A stretch of 64,000 nt of DNA from Terriglobus sp. TAA 43 (GTDB taxonomy: Bacteria > Acidobacteriota > Terriglobia > Terriglobales > Acidobacteriaceae), in contig NZ_JUGR01000001.1 in the NCBI RefSeq assembly GCF_000800015.1, positions 2,356,001 to 2,420,000 of the forward strand, written 5' to 3'. Each line of letters begins with the position of its first letter. The stretch's first letter is position 1. Below are positions 26,883-35,477 of the stretch, one piece after another. Both the position numbers and the translations under genes were made by a program. The notes under the pieces were generated by a model. The model did not search any database and had not been told where the DNA came from. It was given only the letters and a program-made list of their open reading frames with translations.

Positions 26883-27909
26883 GCTCGTCGCGTTGGCTAT
26901 GCTCTCCACTATGGTCGCGTCCGGCGTTGCAGCAGCAGAAGTAAAGGTAGACGTTCACGAGGCCCAGCGCCGCGTGGACGTCACCGTCGATGGCAAACCG
27001 TTCACGTCGTACATCTGGCCCACATCGCTGAAGAAGCCGGTGCTCTACCCGCTGGTCTTGAGCGACGGCATCACCGTCACGCGCGGTTTTCCGCTGGAGC
27101 CGCGTGCCGGTGAACGACAGGATCATCCGCACCACGCGGGCCTCTGGTTCAACTACGGCAACGTAAACGGCTTCGATTTCTGGAACAACTCTGACGCCAT
27201 CACCGGCGATCGCGTGCCGCACATGGGCTCCATCCGGCAGGAGAAGATCGTCTCCTCGCACTCCGGCAAGGACTCAGGCGACCTCACCACAGAGTCCACA
27301 TGGATTGCTGCAAACGGTCAGTCTCTGCTGCGCGAAACCACAACGTTTGTCTTCCGCCAGAACGGCGATGTGCGCACGATTGATCGCACGACGAAGCTGA
27401 CGGCGCTCCAAAAGGTTGTGTTCACTGACGACAAGGAAGGCGTGCTCGGAATCCGCGTAGCGCGCTGGCTTGAGTCCCCCAATGAAAAGGGCGGCGTGTT
27501 CGTGGATGCCTCCGGTAAAGAGACAAAGGTGGAAGGCGCCACAGGCGCTGGAGCCACCGGTGTCTACCTGACCAGCGAAGGCAAAGAAGGCGATGCCGTA
27601 TGGAGCACGCGTGGTCGCTGGTGTGTTCTAAACGGACACGACCCAGAAGGCCATCAGGCTGCGATTGCCATTCTCGATCACCCAGGCAATCCGGGCTACC
27701 CCACCTACTGGCACGCTCGCGGCTATGGCCTGTTCGCTGCGAATCCGCTAGGCGCGCACATCTTCGACACCAAGGCCGCCCCCATGAACTACACCGTGGA
27801 GAAGGGCCAAACAACAACCTTCCGCTATCGCGTCCTGCTGTCGCCGCATACGATGACCGCGGCGCAAGTGAATGCAGCCGCGGATACCTTCGGAAAAGCA
27901 ACTCGTTAG
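26875..27909 (+). CDS. DUF6807 (PmoA-like) exported protein
   Basis: A 344-aa protein with a signal peptide (MYKLVALAMLSTMVASGVAA). The body matches the family often labelled 'PmoA' or DUF6807: RQDHPHHAGLWFNYGNVNGFDFW, GVYLTSEGKEGDAVW, WCVLNGHDPEGHQAAIAILDHPGNP and TYWHARGYGLFAANPLG. Despite the label it has no link to methane oxidation. It overlaps the preceding Gfo/Idh gene by eight bases, so the two are translationally coupled and probably act on the same, unidentified carbohydrate. Confidence 0.85.
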   Translation: MYKLVALAMLSTMVASGVAAAEVKVDVHEAQRRVDVTVDGKPFTSYIWPTSLKKPVLYPLVLSDGITVTRGFPLEPRAGERQDHPHHAGLWFNYGNVNGFDFWNNSDAITGDRVPHMGSIRQEKIVSSHSGKDSGDLTTESTWIAANGQSLLRETTTFVFRQNGDVRTIDRTTKLTALQKVVFTDDKEGVLGIRVARWLESPNEKGGVFVDASGKETKVEGATGAGATGVYLTSEGKEGDAVWSTRGRWCVLNGHDPEGHQAAIAILDHPGNPGYPTYWHARGYGLFAANPLGAHIFDTKAAPMNYTVEKGQTTTFRYRVLLSPHTMTAAQVNAAADTFGKATR

Positions 27910-27927
27910 TTTTGTTCCTTAATTCTT

Positions 27928-27966
27928 AGGGCTTCGCCTCGGTCCGGAGGCGAGGCCCTTTCTTTC
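27928..27966. terminator. Intrinsic terminator between convergent genes
   Basis: A 13-bp stem (27928-27940 with 27947-27959, one G-U pair) is followed by a T-rich run TTTCTTTC. It ends the Gfo/Idh-DUF6807 operon and may also stop transcripts of the ddl-cupin pair from the other side. Confidence 0.75.
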
Positions 27967-27968
27967 GC

Positions 27969-28298
27969 TTACAAGCGATAGTCTTCTCGCGCAGGCGTGA
28001 ACACATCCAGCACTTCGCTCTCCACTGCAGCCGAAGCCTGGTGCACCACACCACCGGGCACCATCACGCTATCGCCTGCACCCAGCAGATACGTCTCGCC
28101 ATCAACAACAAGAGCAATCTCACCACTGAGGATGTAGATCAACTGCTCATGCGGATGCGAGTGCGCAGCCCCAACCCAACCAGCTTCCATGCGATGCCGC
28201 ACCAGCATCATCGGCTCGGTGGTCGCCATCACCTGCCGACGCAGTCCCGGCTCAGGCGCAGTCATCGTCGAATCATCTGCACGAATCACTTTCAACAT
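27969..28298 (-). CDS. Cupin-domain protein
   Basis: A 109-aa single-domain cupin. The two metal-binding cupin motifs are visible: HSHPHEQLIYILSGEIALVVDG, with three His and a Glu equivalent, and PGGVVHQASA. Such small cupins are dioxygenases, isomerases or sensors; the sequence does not decide. A GTG at 28307 overlaps the ddl stop in a GTGA arrangement, while the ATG at 28298 lies just after it; either way translation is coupled to ddl. Confidence 0.88.
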   Translation of the reverse strand: MLKVIRADDSTMTAPEPGLRRQVMATTEPMMLVRHRMEAGWVGAAHSHPHEQLIYILSGEIALVVDGETYLLGAGDSVMVPGGVVHQASAAVESEVLDVFTPAREDYRL

Positions 28299-28303
28299 GG
28301 CGC

Positions 28304-29455
28304 TCACTTGGTAAAGCTCGTAGCCTTGCGTTCGTCGTGTCGCTCCACACCCAGCGCAATCAGCCGATCAATCAACTCAACATACGAAATACCCGTTGCC
28401 TCCCACAGCTTCGGATACATGCTGATCGACGTAAAGCCCGGCATCGTATTTACTTCATTGAGATAAATCTTCGGCTCTTTTTTGCTGGCAGGATCAGCCG
28501 CTTCCAACAGGAAATCCACACGCGCAAGCCCGCTGCAATCGCACGATTTGAACGCATCAATCGCCATCTGCCGCAGCTGCTTCGCCTGAGCCTTCGTGAT
28601 GTTCGCTGGAATCACCGGCTCACTCGTGCTGGTCGAGTCGTACTTGCTCTCGTAATCGTAGAACTCACGATCCGGCACAATCTCACCAACAACACTGGCA
28701 ATGGGATCATCATTTCCCAGCACTGCAATCTCAAGCTCGCGCGCCTTGCCTTTGCCTCTCAGCTTGCCGTTGCCGCTCACGCCCTCTTCAATCACAATCT
28801 TGCGATCGAACTGCGCAGCTTCATCCATCGCCTTCGCAAGCTCCTTGCGTTCGCGCACCTTGCTGATGCCGACAGACGAACCAAGATTCGCCGGCTTCAC
28901 AAACACCGGATACTTCAGCTTGTCCTCAATCAACTTCGCGCACTTGCGTGGACTCGCCTTCCACTCGCTCCGCAACAGCGTCACATGCTTCACAATGGGC
29001 AGTCCCGCCGCGGCAAACATCTTCTTCATGGCGTCCTTGTCCATGCCCACAGACGAACCCAGCACACCCGAACCCACATACGCCACATCGGCGAGTTCCA
29101 ACATGCCCTGGATCGTGCCGTCTTCACCAAACGTGCCATGCAGTACAGGAAACACAACATCCAAAGCAGAGGTCGACGTCGCGGCAGAGGCCTGCAGCGT
29201 AAGTCCGGTACTCTCGATCTTTTTCTTCGAAGTGGCAGACTTCTTCCCAGCCAGCGCAGGAACGGTAACTCCATCCAACAACGCCTTCGAATCCCCCGCG
29301 CCCAGCCACTGCCCGCTCTTGGCAATACCGATGGGAACCACTTCATATTTGCTGCGATCAATGGCATTCAGAATGGAAGCGCCCGAGCGCAGCGACACCT
29401 CATGCTCGCCCGACTTCCCACCAAACAAAACACCCACACGCAGCTTCTTCGCCAT
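28304..29455 (-). CDS. ddl: D-alanine-D-alanine ligase
   Basis: A 383-aa ATP-grasp ligase making the D-Ala-D-Ala dipeptide for peptidoglycan. VGVLFGGKSGEHEVSLRSG opens it, with LHGTFGEDGTIQGMLE, FVKPANLGSSVGISKV, VEEG-type VIEEGVSG, and the C-terminal YLNEVNTMPGFTSISMYPKL. The length is slightly above the usual 310-370 because of a Ser/Lys/Ala insertion near residues 80-105. ATG 29455 is chosen for its GAGGGAACTG ribosome site; upstream in-frame sequence is not family-like. Confidence 0.96.
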   Translation of the reverse strand: MAKKLRVGVLFGGKSGEHEVSLRSGASILNAIDRSKYEVVPIGIAKSGQWLGAGDSKALLDGVTVPALAGKKSATSKKKIESTGLTLQASAATSTSALDVVFPVLHGTFGEDGTIQGMLELADVAYVGSGVLGSSVGMDKDAMKKMFAAAGLPIVKHVTLLRSEWKASPRKCAKLIEDKLKYPVFVKPANLGSSVGISKVRERKELAKAMDEAAQFDRKIVIEEGVSGNGKLRGKGKARELEIAVLGNDDPIASVVGEIVPDREFYDYESKYDSTSTSEPVIPANITKAQAKQLRQMAIDAFKSCDCSGLARVDFLLEAADPASKKEPKIYLNEVNTMPGFTSISMYPKLWEATGISYVELIDRLIALGVERHDERKATSFTK

Positions 29456-29543
29456 CAGTTCCCTCGCACCTACCCATGTTGATGGTACGGTCCCACCGCC
29501 TGTTGAGGGACAATCATGCATCTTCGTAGATACCTGCGATGTG

Positions 29544-30338
29544 TCAGCGAGTCAGATCCACGGCCTGCTGCAACGAAATGTGCGGCGGCACAAGCTTAAT
29601 CTCGCTGCGAACTGCATCCTGATCGCGAGTAAGACTCTTCATCATCAGAATCTTTCCGTCCATGTGGACGACCATGCGAACACTCTTCCACGTATCGGGC
29701 GAAACCTGGCGGCGCTCCAAATGAACGCTGCCACCCTGATTCACCTTGCCCAGCAAGCCAAATCCGAAGGAAACTGGGGTCACGATACGGCTCTGCAACT
29801 CACACAGCCGATCCTCCGGCTCTTTGACGGAGACCGTGCCCTCCATCGCATGCAGCACCTTCTCTTCCATGCTTGCGGGCTGATAGGCGGGATTGGGCTT
29901 GAAACTGTACTGCGAACAACCATTCACGCTGCCGGCAGGCGTCAACACAAACTGCGACGGCAGCGCACCAAGCAGGCTGATCAGATGCTTTTCATCACCC
30001 TGCACCGACGCATTCAATCTTCGGAATGCCTCAGGATCATTGGCAAGCGAGGTAAGACGCCGTTGTTCCGCTGTGGCGGCGTCGGCTGACAGCGGAACGC
30101 CATCCACCTGCAGAAGACGGGCAACCTTACCCTCATCCACTTCCACAACGCGTTCCATCCACAGGTGGCCGCCCGTACGCGGTGAGCGCTCCAGCAGCAG
30201 GAACGAGAAGTGTTCCTTCAGATCAATCCGAGCCTGACGCTCGTTCTCTGCCATCCGCGCAACCGGCGAGCCCTGCGCCCACGCGACCGTTCCTAAAGCA
30301 GCGACGCCTAGCAACACTGCATTCCGAAGTGCCGTCAT
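29544..30338 (-). CDS. Exported protein of unknown function
   Basis: A 264-aa protein with a signal peptide (MTALRNAVLLGVAALGTVAW, cut near AQ). The ribosome site GGGAGAGTG sits directly before ATG 30338; the open frame further upstream is not coding-like. The mature part holds NERQARIDLKEHFSFLLLER, two separated Cys (NGCSQY, RLCELQ), and MVVHMDGKILMMKSLTR near the end. The layout, with a beta-strand series and an EKVLHAMEGT helix, resembles lipoprotein-carrier-like envelope proteins, but no family is recognised. It lies between asnS and ddl on the same strand. Confidence 0.75.
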   Translation of the reverse strand: MTALRNAVLLGVAALGTVAWAQGSPVARMAENERQARIDLKEHFSFLLLERSPRTGGHLWMERVVEVDEGKVARLLQVDGVPLSADAATAEQRRLTSLANDPEAFRRLNASVQGDEKHLISLLGALPSQFVLTPAGSVNGCSQYSFKPNPAYQPASMEEKVLHAMEGTVSVKEPEDRLCELQSRIVTPVSFGFGLLGKVNQGGSVHLERRQVSPDTWKSVRMVVHMDGKILMMKSLTRDQDAVRSEIKLVPPHISLQQAVDLTR

Positions 30339-30477
30339 CACTCTCCCGTTGGCGCCGCAAGTCACTTCACGCTGGTAGTGAGACGGATTCCGATGCCGAA
30401 CCGTGCGTTGCATACCGAAGCAGAAAGGCCGCAACGAAGTTCGTCGCGGCCTCATAAATTAACAGTTGCATATGTAC

Positions 30478-31827
30478 TTACGGATAAATCCGGTTCAGCG
30501 TACGAGCAAACGGAATCGTCTCGCGCACATGCTCCAGCCCGCACACCCACGCCACACACCGCTCAATACCCATACCAAAGCCACTGTGCGGAACCGAACC
30601 ATACTTGCGCAGATCCAGGTACCACTCGAAAGCCTCCAGCGGCAGATCGTGCGACAGGATGCGCTCCTTCAACAGGTCATAGCTATCAATACGCTGCGAC
30701 CCGCCAATGATCTCGCCATATCCCTCCGGTGCCAACACATCCACGCAAAGTGCCTTCGTCGGATCCGCAGGATCAGGCTGCATATAAAACGCCTTCACCA
30801 CCGCCGGATAACGATGCACCATCACTGGCCGGTCAAACTGGTTGCTGATGTACGTCTCGTCCGGCGCGCCAAAGTCGTCGCCATACACATGCGGCTTCTC
30901 AATCGCGCCCTCGGCAAACGCCTTCTCCAACATGGCGTGCGCTTCGTCGTAGCTGATCTTCGGGAACGGAGCCTGAATCTTCTCCAGCTTCGCCGCCTTC
31001 TCATCGCCACCCGTAATCGTCTTCAGGTCAATGCGATGCTTCTCCAACACGCGCATCACAACGTGCGAAAGGAAGTCCTCCGCCAGCTTCATCAGATCGT
31101 CCAGATCGGCATACGCCACTTCCGGCTCAATCATCCAGAACTCAGTCAGATGGCGACGCGTCTTCGACTTCTCCGCGCGGAACGTCGGCCCAAAGCTGTA
31201 CACCTTGCCCAGCGCCAGTGCCGTGGCCTCAATGTAAAGCTGGCCGCTCTGCGTCAGGTACGCATTGCCCTCGTCGAAATACTTCATCTCGAAGAGCTCA
31301 CTGGTGCCTTCGCACGCAGCAGGCGTCAGGATGGGCGGATCGGTACGCGTAAAGTCCTGCGTATCAAAGAACTCCTGAGCTGCCCGCATAATCGTGGCAC
31401 GCACACGGAGAATCGCACTCTGCCGAGGCGTCCGCATCCACAAATGCCGACGCTCCATCAGGAAGTCCGGCCCATGCTCCTTCAGCGTGATCGGGAACGG
31501 CTCATCGGCGCTCACCGCCTGCTGCACCTGCACATTCTCCACGTCCAGCTCATAGCCAGAAGGCGCACGCGAGTCCGCACGCACCTTGCCCGTAACCACC
31601 ACGCTGCTCTCTAACTGCAATTCCTTCAGCGTGTTGAACAGTTCCTCAGGCACAGCCGCCTTGGGAACAATGCCCTGAATCGTACCCGTGCCGTCACGGA
31701 AGGTGGGAAAGAGCAGCTTGCCGCTGGAACGAAGGTTATACAGCCAGCCGCGCAGCGTTACCGTTGCGCCTTCGTGCTGGCCAATGTTCGCAATCGACGT
31801 GAGGGGTGCGGATGTTTCTGTCGCCAT
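30478..31827 (-). CDS. asnS: Asparagine-tRNA ligase
   Basis: A 449-aa class IIb aminoacyl-tRNA synthetase. The N-terminal OB-fold anticodon domain ([19 protein letters not shown]) leads into class II motif 1, motif 2 ([21 protein letters not shown]) and motif 3 ([15 protein letters not shown]). Asn-specific features are [20 protein letters not shown] and the [12 protein letters not shown] block. ATG 31827 has GGGAGATGTT upstream. A direct asparaginylation enzyme here means that not all Asn-tRNA need come from the amidotransferase route. Confidence 0.96.
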   Translation of the reverse strand: MATETSAPLTSIANIGQHEGATVTLRGWLYNLRSSGKLLFPTFRDGTGTIQGIVPKAAVPEELFNTLKELQLESSVVVTGKVRADSRAPSGYELDVENVQVQQAVSADEPFPITLKEHGPDFLMERRHLWMRTPRQSAILRVRATIMRAAQEFFDTQDFTRTDPPILTPAACEGTSELFEMKYFDEGNAYLTQSGQLYIEATALALGKVYSFGPTFRAEKSKTRRHLTEFWMIEPEVAYADLDDLMKLAEDFLSHVVMRVLEKHRIDLKTITGGDEKAAKLEKIQAPFPKISYDEAHAMLEKAFAEGAIEKPHVYGDDFGAPDETYISNQFDRPVMVHRYPAVVKAFYMQPDPADPTKALCVDVLAPEGYGEIIGGSQRIDSYDLLKERILSHDLPLEAFEWYLDLRKYGSVPHSGFGMGIERCVAWVCGLEHVRETIPFARTLNRIYP

Positions 31828-31960
31828 AACATCTCCCAGTGTATGCGCCCGCTCGCTCGCCAGCCTCCCCAAAGGTGTTATCCCTGCGTTTCCGGGTGGT
31901 ATCCGCACATACCCTGAACGATCCTGATATCAAAGCTTTCAGGCAATGGTGACGCCACCC

Positions 31961-32012
31961 GAATCGCGCGATTCTGGTTCTGTCAGGAGGGCCAGACGCT
32001 CTCCACAGAATC
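31961..32012. promoter_or_regulatory. Palindrome and overlapping inverted repeat
   Basis: A perfect 14-bp palindrome (GAATCGCGCGATTC, 31961-31974) lies between asnS and a small plus-strand ORF. Its right part, GATTCTG at 31970-31976, also pairs with CAGAATC at 32006-32012. It could be an operator or a leader structure of the small ORF; which one is unknown. Confidence 0.4.
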
Positions 32013-32028
32013 AGGAGAAACGCCCCCG

Positions 32029-32121
32029 ATGCATGATCTTCTCGTAGCAGTCGCCTTCCTTGGTATGATCCTCGCCCCCTGCGCCGTAGCGTCCTTCGCC
32101 GGCAGCACCACCGAGGCATAA
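32029..32121 (+). CDS. Hydrophobic peptide, 30 aa
   Basis: A very short frame encodes MHDLLVAVAFLGMILAPCAV followed by a short Ser/Ala/Thr tail. It has AGGAG 11 bases upstream of the ATG, begins with one membrane-spanning or signal-like stretch, and is followed 17 bases later by a strong terminator. These three points suggest a small expressed unit, but the length makes chance possible. No family is recognised. Confidence 0.4.
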   Translation: MHDLLVAVAFLGMILAPCAVASFAGSTTEA

Positions 32122-32138
32122 GCGACTCACAAGCCCCC

Positions 32139-32175
32139 AAAGCAAAAGGCCGGCATCAAGCCGGCCTTTTGCTTT
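32139..32175. terminator. Intrinsic terminator
   Basis: A perfect 15-bp stem (32139-32153 with 32161-32175) encloses a 7-base loop, with A-rich and T-rich outer arms so that it works in both directions. It separates the 30-aa ORF from the HxlR regulator gene. Confidence 0.85.
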
Positions 32176-32194
32176 GCCCTGAAACCCTGCACAG

Positions 32195-32593
32195 TTAAGC
32201 CGTCTTCTGTGCCACCTTCGCCCGGTGCGCCATCACGCGGCCAACATTGCTCTCGATGTACGCCGCCAGCGACAACATTCTCTCCGCCACTTCGCTGCCC
32301 ATCTCCGTCAGGCTGTACTCCACCTTCGGCGGCTTCGTTGCATGCACCGTGCGCAACACAAACCCATCCTGCTCCAACGCGCGCAGCGTCTGCGCCAGCA
32401 TCTTCTCACTCACGCCGCCAATCAGGTACGCCAGTTCGCTGAAGCGATAGCTGCCATCCTTGTGCAGCAGCACCAACACCAGCGATCCCCAGCGCGACGT
32501 CACATCGTCAAGGATGATGCGCGTCGGGCAATCGGAAGAAAACAGGTTGCCCTTCCGGATGCGAATTGTCTTGGTACTCTTCGGCCACGCCAT
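32195..32593 (-). CDS. HxlR-family transcriptional regulator
   Basis: A 132-aa winged-helix DNA-binding protein of the HxlR/MarR-like class. Cys22 in SSDCPTRIILDDVTSRWGSL is the conserved redox- or electrophile-sensing Cys of many HxlR proteins; RFSELAYLIGGVSEKMLAQTLRALEQDGFV is the recognition helix-turn-helix and VEYSLTEMG the wing. It is divergent from the quinone reductase-like gene with 96 bases between, where two inverted repeats lie. It probably represses that gene and itself until quinones or thiol-reactive agents modify the Cys. Confidence 0.9.
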   Translation of the reverse strand: MAWPKSTKTIRIRKGNLFSSDCPTRIILDDVTSRWGSLVLVLLHKDGSYRFSELAYLIGGVSEKMLAQTLRALEQDGFVLRTVHATKPPKVEYSLTEMGSEVAERMLSLAAYIESNVGRVMAHRAKVAQKTA

Positions 32594-32603
32594 GCATACA
32601 GCT

Positions 32604-32634
32604 TACCTATAGGTATGTACTTACTACAAGTAAG
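32604..32634. promoter_or_regulatory. Candidate HxlR operator: two inverted repeats
   Basis: TACCTATAGGTA (32604-32615) is a perfect 12-bp palindrome, and CTTACTACAAGTAAG (32620-32634) has 5-bp arms around five bases. They lie 11 bases upstream of the regulator start and 56 bases upstream of the target. The second site resembles the TACT-N-AAGTA style known for YodB/HxlR-type operators of Bacillus; equivalence here is inferred. Confidence 0.55.
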
Positions 32635-32689
32635 CCACTAGGGATACGCTTGCCTCATACACTCCGCTACGGCGGAAGGGAGAGACATA

Positions 32690-33562
32690 ATGATTGCTGT
32701 CACCGGAGCCAACGGCCACCTTGGAACACTTGTCGTAGAGGGCCTGCTTCAGAAAGTCCCTGCAAACCAGATCGTCGCGGCCGTTCGCACACCATCCAAA
32801 GCGAAAGCATTCGCAGACAAGGGCGTGCAGGTCCGTGAAGCCGACTACGGACGCCCGGAAACGCTCGACGCGGCCTTTGCTGGTGTAACGAAACTCCTGC
32901 TCATCTCCGGCAATGAACTCGGCCAGCGCATAGCGCAGCATCAAGCTGTGATCGACGCAGCAAAGCGCGCCGGAGTTCGCCTCATCGCCTACACCAGCCT
33001 CCTGCACGCTGACACCGGTGGACTCCTGCTCGCGGAAGAACATCTGGCCACGGAGAAATACCTTCAGGCCAGCGGCATCCCCTTCGCCTTCCTGCGCAAC
33101 GGTTGGTACACAGAAAATCTCACGCCCGGCATAGGCCCCGCACTGCAGCAGGGAGCCTTCATCGGCGCCACAAAAAACGGCCGTCTAGCCGCTGCAACCC
33201 GCGCAGAATACGCTGCAGCAGCGGTGGCCGTACTCACCGGCGAGAGTCATGAAAACAAGGTGTATGAACTCGCAGGCGACACAGCATTCACCCGCGCAGA
33301 GTTCGCCGCAGAAGTCAGCAAACAAACCGGCAAGGCCATTGGCTATCACGACCTGCCGGAGCAGGAATACGAGAAGATCCTCGCCACCTTCCTGCCGCCC
33401 GCCCTCGCAACAATCCTGGCAGACGCTGAAGCAAAAGCCGCAAACGGCGCGCTCGATGACAACTCGCACACGCTAAGCCGTCTCATCGGCCGCCCCACAG
33501 AGCCACTCGCGGACACGATCGCCGCTGCACTAAAAGCACCTGTCGCCAACAGCACCCACTAA
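32690..33562 (+). CDS. NmrA/QorB-like NAD(P)H-dependent oxidoreductase
   Basis: A 290-aa atypical short-chain dehydrogenase. MIAVTGANGHLGTLVVEGLL holds the nucleotide-binding GxxGxxG, and the following AAVRTPSKAKAFADKGVQVREADY, KLLLISGNELGQRIAQHQAV and FLRNGWYTEN match E. coli QorB (YtfG), an NADPH:quinone reductase. GGAAGGGAGAGACATA precedes the ATG. It is controlled, by position, by the divergent HxlR regulator. A terminator follows the gene. Confidence 0.88.
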   Translation: MIAVTGANGHLGTLVVEGLLQKVPANQIVAAVRTPSKAKAFADKGVQVREADYGRPETLDAAFAGVTKLLLISGNELGQRIAQHQAVIDAAKRAGVRLIAYTSLLHADTGGLLLAEEHLATEKYLQASGIPFAFLRNGWYTENLTPGIGPALQQGAFIGATKNGRLAAATRAEYAAAAVAVLTGESHENKVYELAGDTAFTRAEFAAEVSKQTGKAIGYHDLPEQEYEKILATFLPPALATILADAEAKAANGALDDNSHTLSRLIGRPTEPLADTIAAALKAPVANSTH

Positions 33563-33593
33563 GCCAGCGGGTAGCGTTCAAAATGAAAAAAAG

Positions 33594-33631
33594 AAAGTAA
33601 AAGGCCGGCATCTGCTGGCCTTTTACTTTTT
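33594..33631 (+). terminator. Intrinsic terminator
   Basis: A 13-bp stem (33594-33606 with 33617-33629) is followed by T residues. It ends the QorB-like gene and, being A/T-flanked on both sides, may also act for the minus-strand gene that ends at 33642. Confidence 0.8.
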
Positions 33632-33641
33632 CCAAGAACTT

Positions 33642-34487
33642 TTAATTGCGGACAGGCTCTTCCAACATCGCAAACGCCTTTGCAGCCTTCGCGCTCATCG
33701 CCTTCGCATCGATCTCCGGCTCGTACGCAATCTCCAGCGTCCCCACCGGCTCATGCTTCAACCCTGCAACGCCCTTGCGCACAGCATCCCAGTCCACGGT
33801 GCCCTCGCCCGGCCACAGGTGCTCATCCTTCTCACCTTGGTTGTCATGCAGATGCAGTTCACGAATCCGATCGCCCAACACGGCAAACGCACTCTCCACG
33901 CCGCCCATGTCGTGCAGATTCACATGCCCAATATCCAGGCACACGTGCACGGTATCCAGATGCGCAATGCGCAGCATCTCCTTCAGGTGTTCCGGGGTGG
34001 TCACATCGTTGTGCAACGTCTCCACCAGCGTCTTCACTCCCAGCGGATGTGCAAATGCCTTAATGTGTTCCACCGCCGTCATCGACAAATCCAGCGAGCG
34101 CTCGCTCCACGTATCATTCGCCGTGCCCAGGTGCAGCACAATGCTGTCGATATCGATCTGCTCCGCTGCTTCCAGAGCGCGCTTCACCTCATCCATCGCA
34201 TCAATGCGGCGTGACTTCTCCACATCAATCAGGTTGATGGTCGCTGGAACATGGCGGCTCCAGTCGGAAGCTCGCGACTCAAAGATGGGCTGGTGCAGCG
34301 TCGCGCGGCAGTCATTGCTGCGGAACCACTTCGCCAGTTCCTTCACTTCCGCGCGATCGGTGTAATCAAAATGGTGCCGAGCAGCAAACAGCTCAATCGA
34401 CTGCGCACCCGCCGCCACCATTGCATCCAGCAGGCCAGCGTGCAGCCGTTGTTGCAGAAAAACATGCGTACTAATTGACCGCTTCAT
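33642..34487 (-). CDS. Sugar phosphate isomerase/epimerase-like TIM-barrel protein
   Basis: A 281-aa protein of the xylose isomerase-like TIM-barrel (AP endonuclease 2) superfamily. Metal ligands are suggested by VLHLGTAND, LVETLHND, VCLDIGHVNLHDMGG, IRELHLHDNQGEKDEHLWPGEG and the final TLEIAYEP. These match the family in which Glu, Asp, His and Glu hold a divalent metal. ATG 34487 has AGGGGTG upstream. The substrate is not predictable. Confidence 0.87.
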   Translation of the reverse strand: MKRSISTHVFLQQRLHAGLLDAMVAAGAQSIELFAARHHFDYTDRAEVKELAKWFRSNDCRATLHQPIFESRASDWSRHVPATINLIDVEKSRRIDAMDEVKRALEAAEQIDIDSIVLHLGTANDTWSERSLDLSMTAVEHIKAFAHPLGVKTLVETLHNDVTTPEHLKEMLRIAHLDTVHVCLDIGHVNLHDMGGVESAFAVLGDRIRELHLHDNQGEKDEHLWPGEGTVDWDAVRKGVAGLKHEPVGTLEIAYEPEIDAKAMSAKAAKAFAMLEEPVRN

Positions 34488-34519
34488 CACCCCTGACCAT
34501 AGCAGGCCGCAAAGCATAC

Positions 34520-34543
34520 GGGGGAACCATTGAAGGTTCCCCC
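34520..34543 (-). terminator. Hairpin, probable terminator of the GDSL gene
   Basis: A 9-bp perfect stem (34520-34528 with 34535-34543) with a 6-base loop lies 17 bases after the GDSL hydrolase stop. The T-tract on the minus strand is weak, so termination may be partial. Confidence 0.5.
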
Positions 34544-34560
34544 GCCTCACCTTGTTCGAT

Positions 34561-35361
34561 TTACTTGCCGATCGTCTTGTCGATGGCCGCCTGCGCCAGC
34601 GGCTGCATAATCGCATATCCCGCCGGCGTGGGGTGCACACCATCCTTCGCCAAATCGGGCTTCATGCCACCCGTCGGCGACGTAAGCGCCGAGTAGTAGT
34701 CCAGATACGTGTACCCGTGGTCCTTACAGAACTGCTGCATCCACGTATTCATCGTGCGGATTTTGTCCGCCGGCTGCAAACCCCGACGCCACGGGTAATC
34801 GTCCACCGGCAGCACGCTCGCCAGGATCAGCTTGATGTGGTTCGCATCCGCAATCGCCGCCATCGAACGGAAATTGTCCTGAATGTGCTCCAGCGACTCA
34901 ATGCCCGTATTGCCTGCAATGTCATTCGTTCCCGCCAGGATCAACACCGCTGCAGGCTTCAGAGCGACCACATCCTGCTGAAAACGCACCAGCATCTGCG
35001 GCGTCGTCTGCCCACTGATACCGCGGTCCAGATACGGCTTGCCCGGAAAGAACGTCGGCTTATTAAGAGCGCCGTTGCCCCAAGCATCGGTAATGCTGTC
35101 GCCAAAAAACACCACGCGATCCTTCGGCGCAGGCGGCAACGCGGCATTCGCACTCGCATAGCGAGCCAGGTTCGCATAGTCCGCCAGCTTCTTCTGCAGG
35201 CCCAGAATCTCATTCGGCGTCAGCGTCGAAGGATCCTTCACCAACACCGCATCAATCGGCTTCGGAGCCTCGGCAGGTGCAGCCGCAACCTGAGCCAGCA
35301 AAGCCGTACTAACCACCAAAGTGGTCGCGGTAACGAGTGCAACATTGCGCATGAACGACAT
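34561..35361 (-). CDS. Exported SGNH/GDSL-family hydrolase
   Basis: A 266-aa secreted esterase- or acetylxylan-esterase-like enzyme. It has a signal peptide (cut near VAAAP), block I VVFFGDSITDAWG with the catalytic Ser, block II RGISGQTTPQ (Gly), block III LILAGTNDIAG (Asn) and block V DGVHPTPAGY with the catalytic Asp-x-x-His. It is related to platelet-activating factor acetylhydrolase-like proteins of carbohydrate-degrading bacteria. The substrate is probably an acetylated sugar, by analogy only. Confidence 0.92.
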   Translation of the reverse strand: MSFMRNVALVTATTLVVSTALLAQVAAAPAEAPKPIDAVLVKDPSTLTPNEILGLQKKLADYANLARYASANAALPPAPKDRVVFFGDSITDAWGNGALNKPTFFPGKPYLDRGISGQTTPQMLVRFQQDVVALKPAAVLILAGTNDIAGNTGIESLEHIQDNFRSMAAIADANHIKLILASVLPVDDYPWRRGLQPADKIRTMNTWMQQFCKDHGYTYLDYYSALTSPTGGMKPDLAKDGVHPTPAGYAIMQPLAQAAIDKTIGK

Positions 35362-35477
35362 GATTCGCGTGCTTCTCCTGTGTGCAGGCCAGTGTACGAA
35401 GCCGAACCACGCCAGCGCAATCCATCAGAAATCAGGCACAGTGAAATTGCGGTGATGGAAGCCGTTTATGGCGAAAT

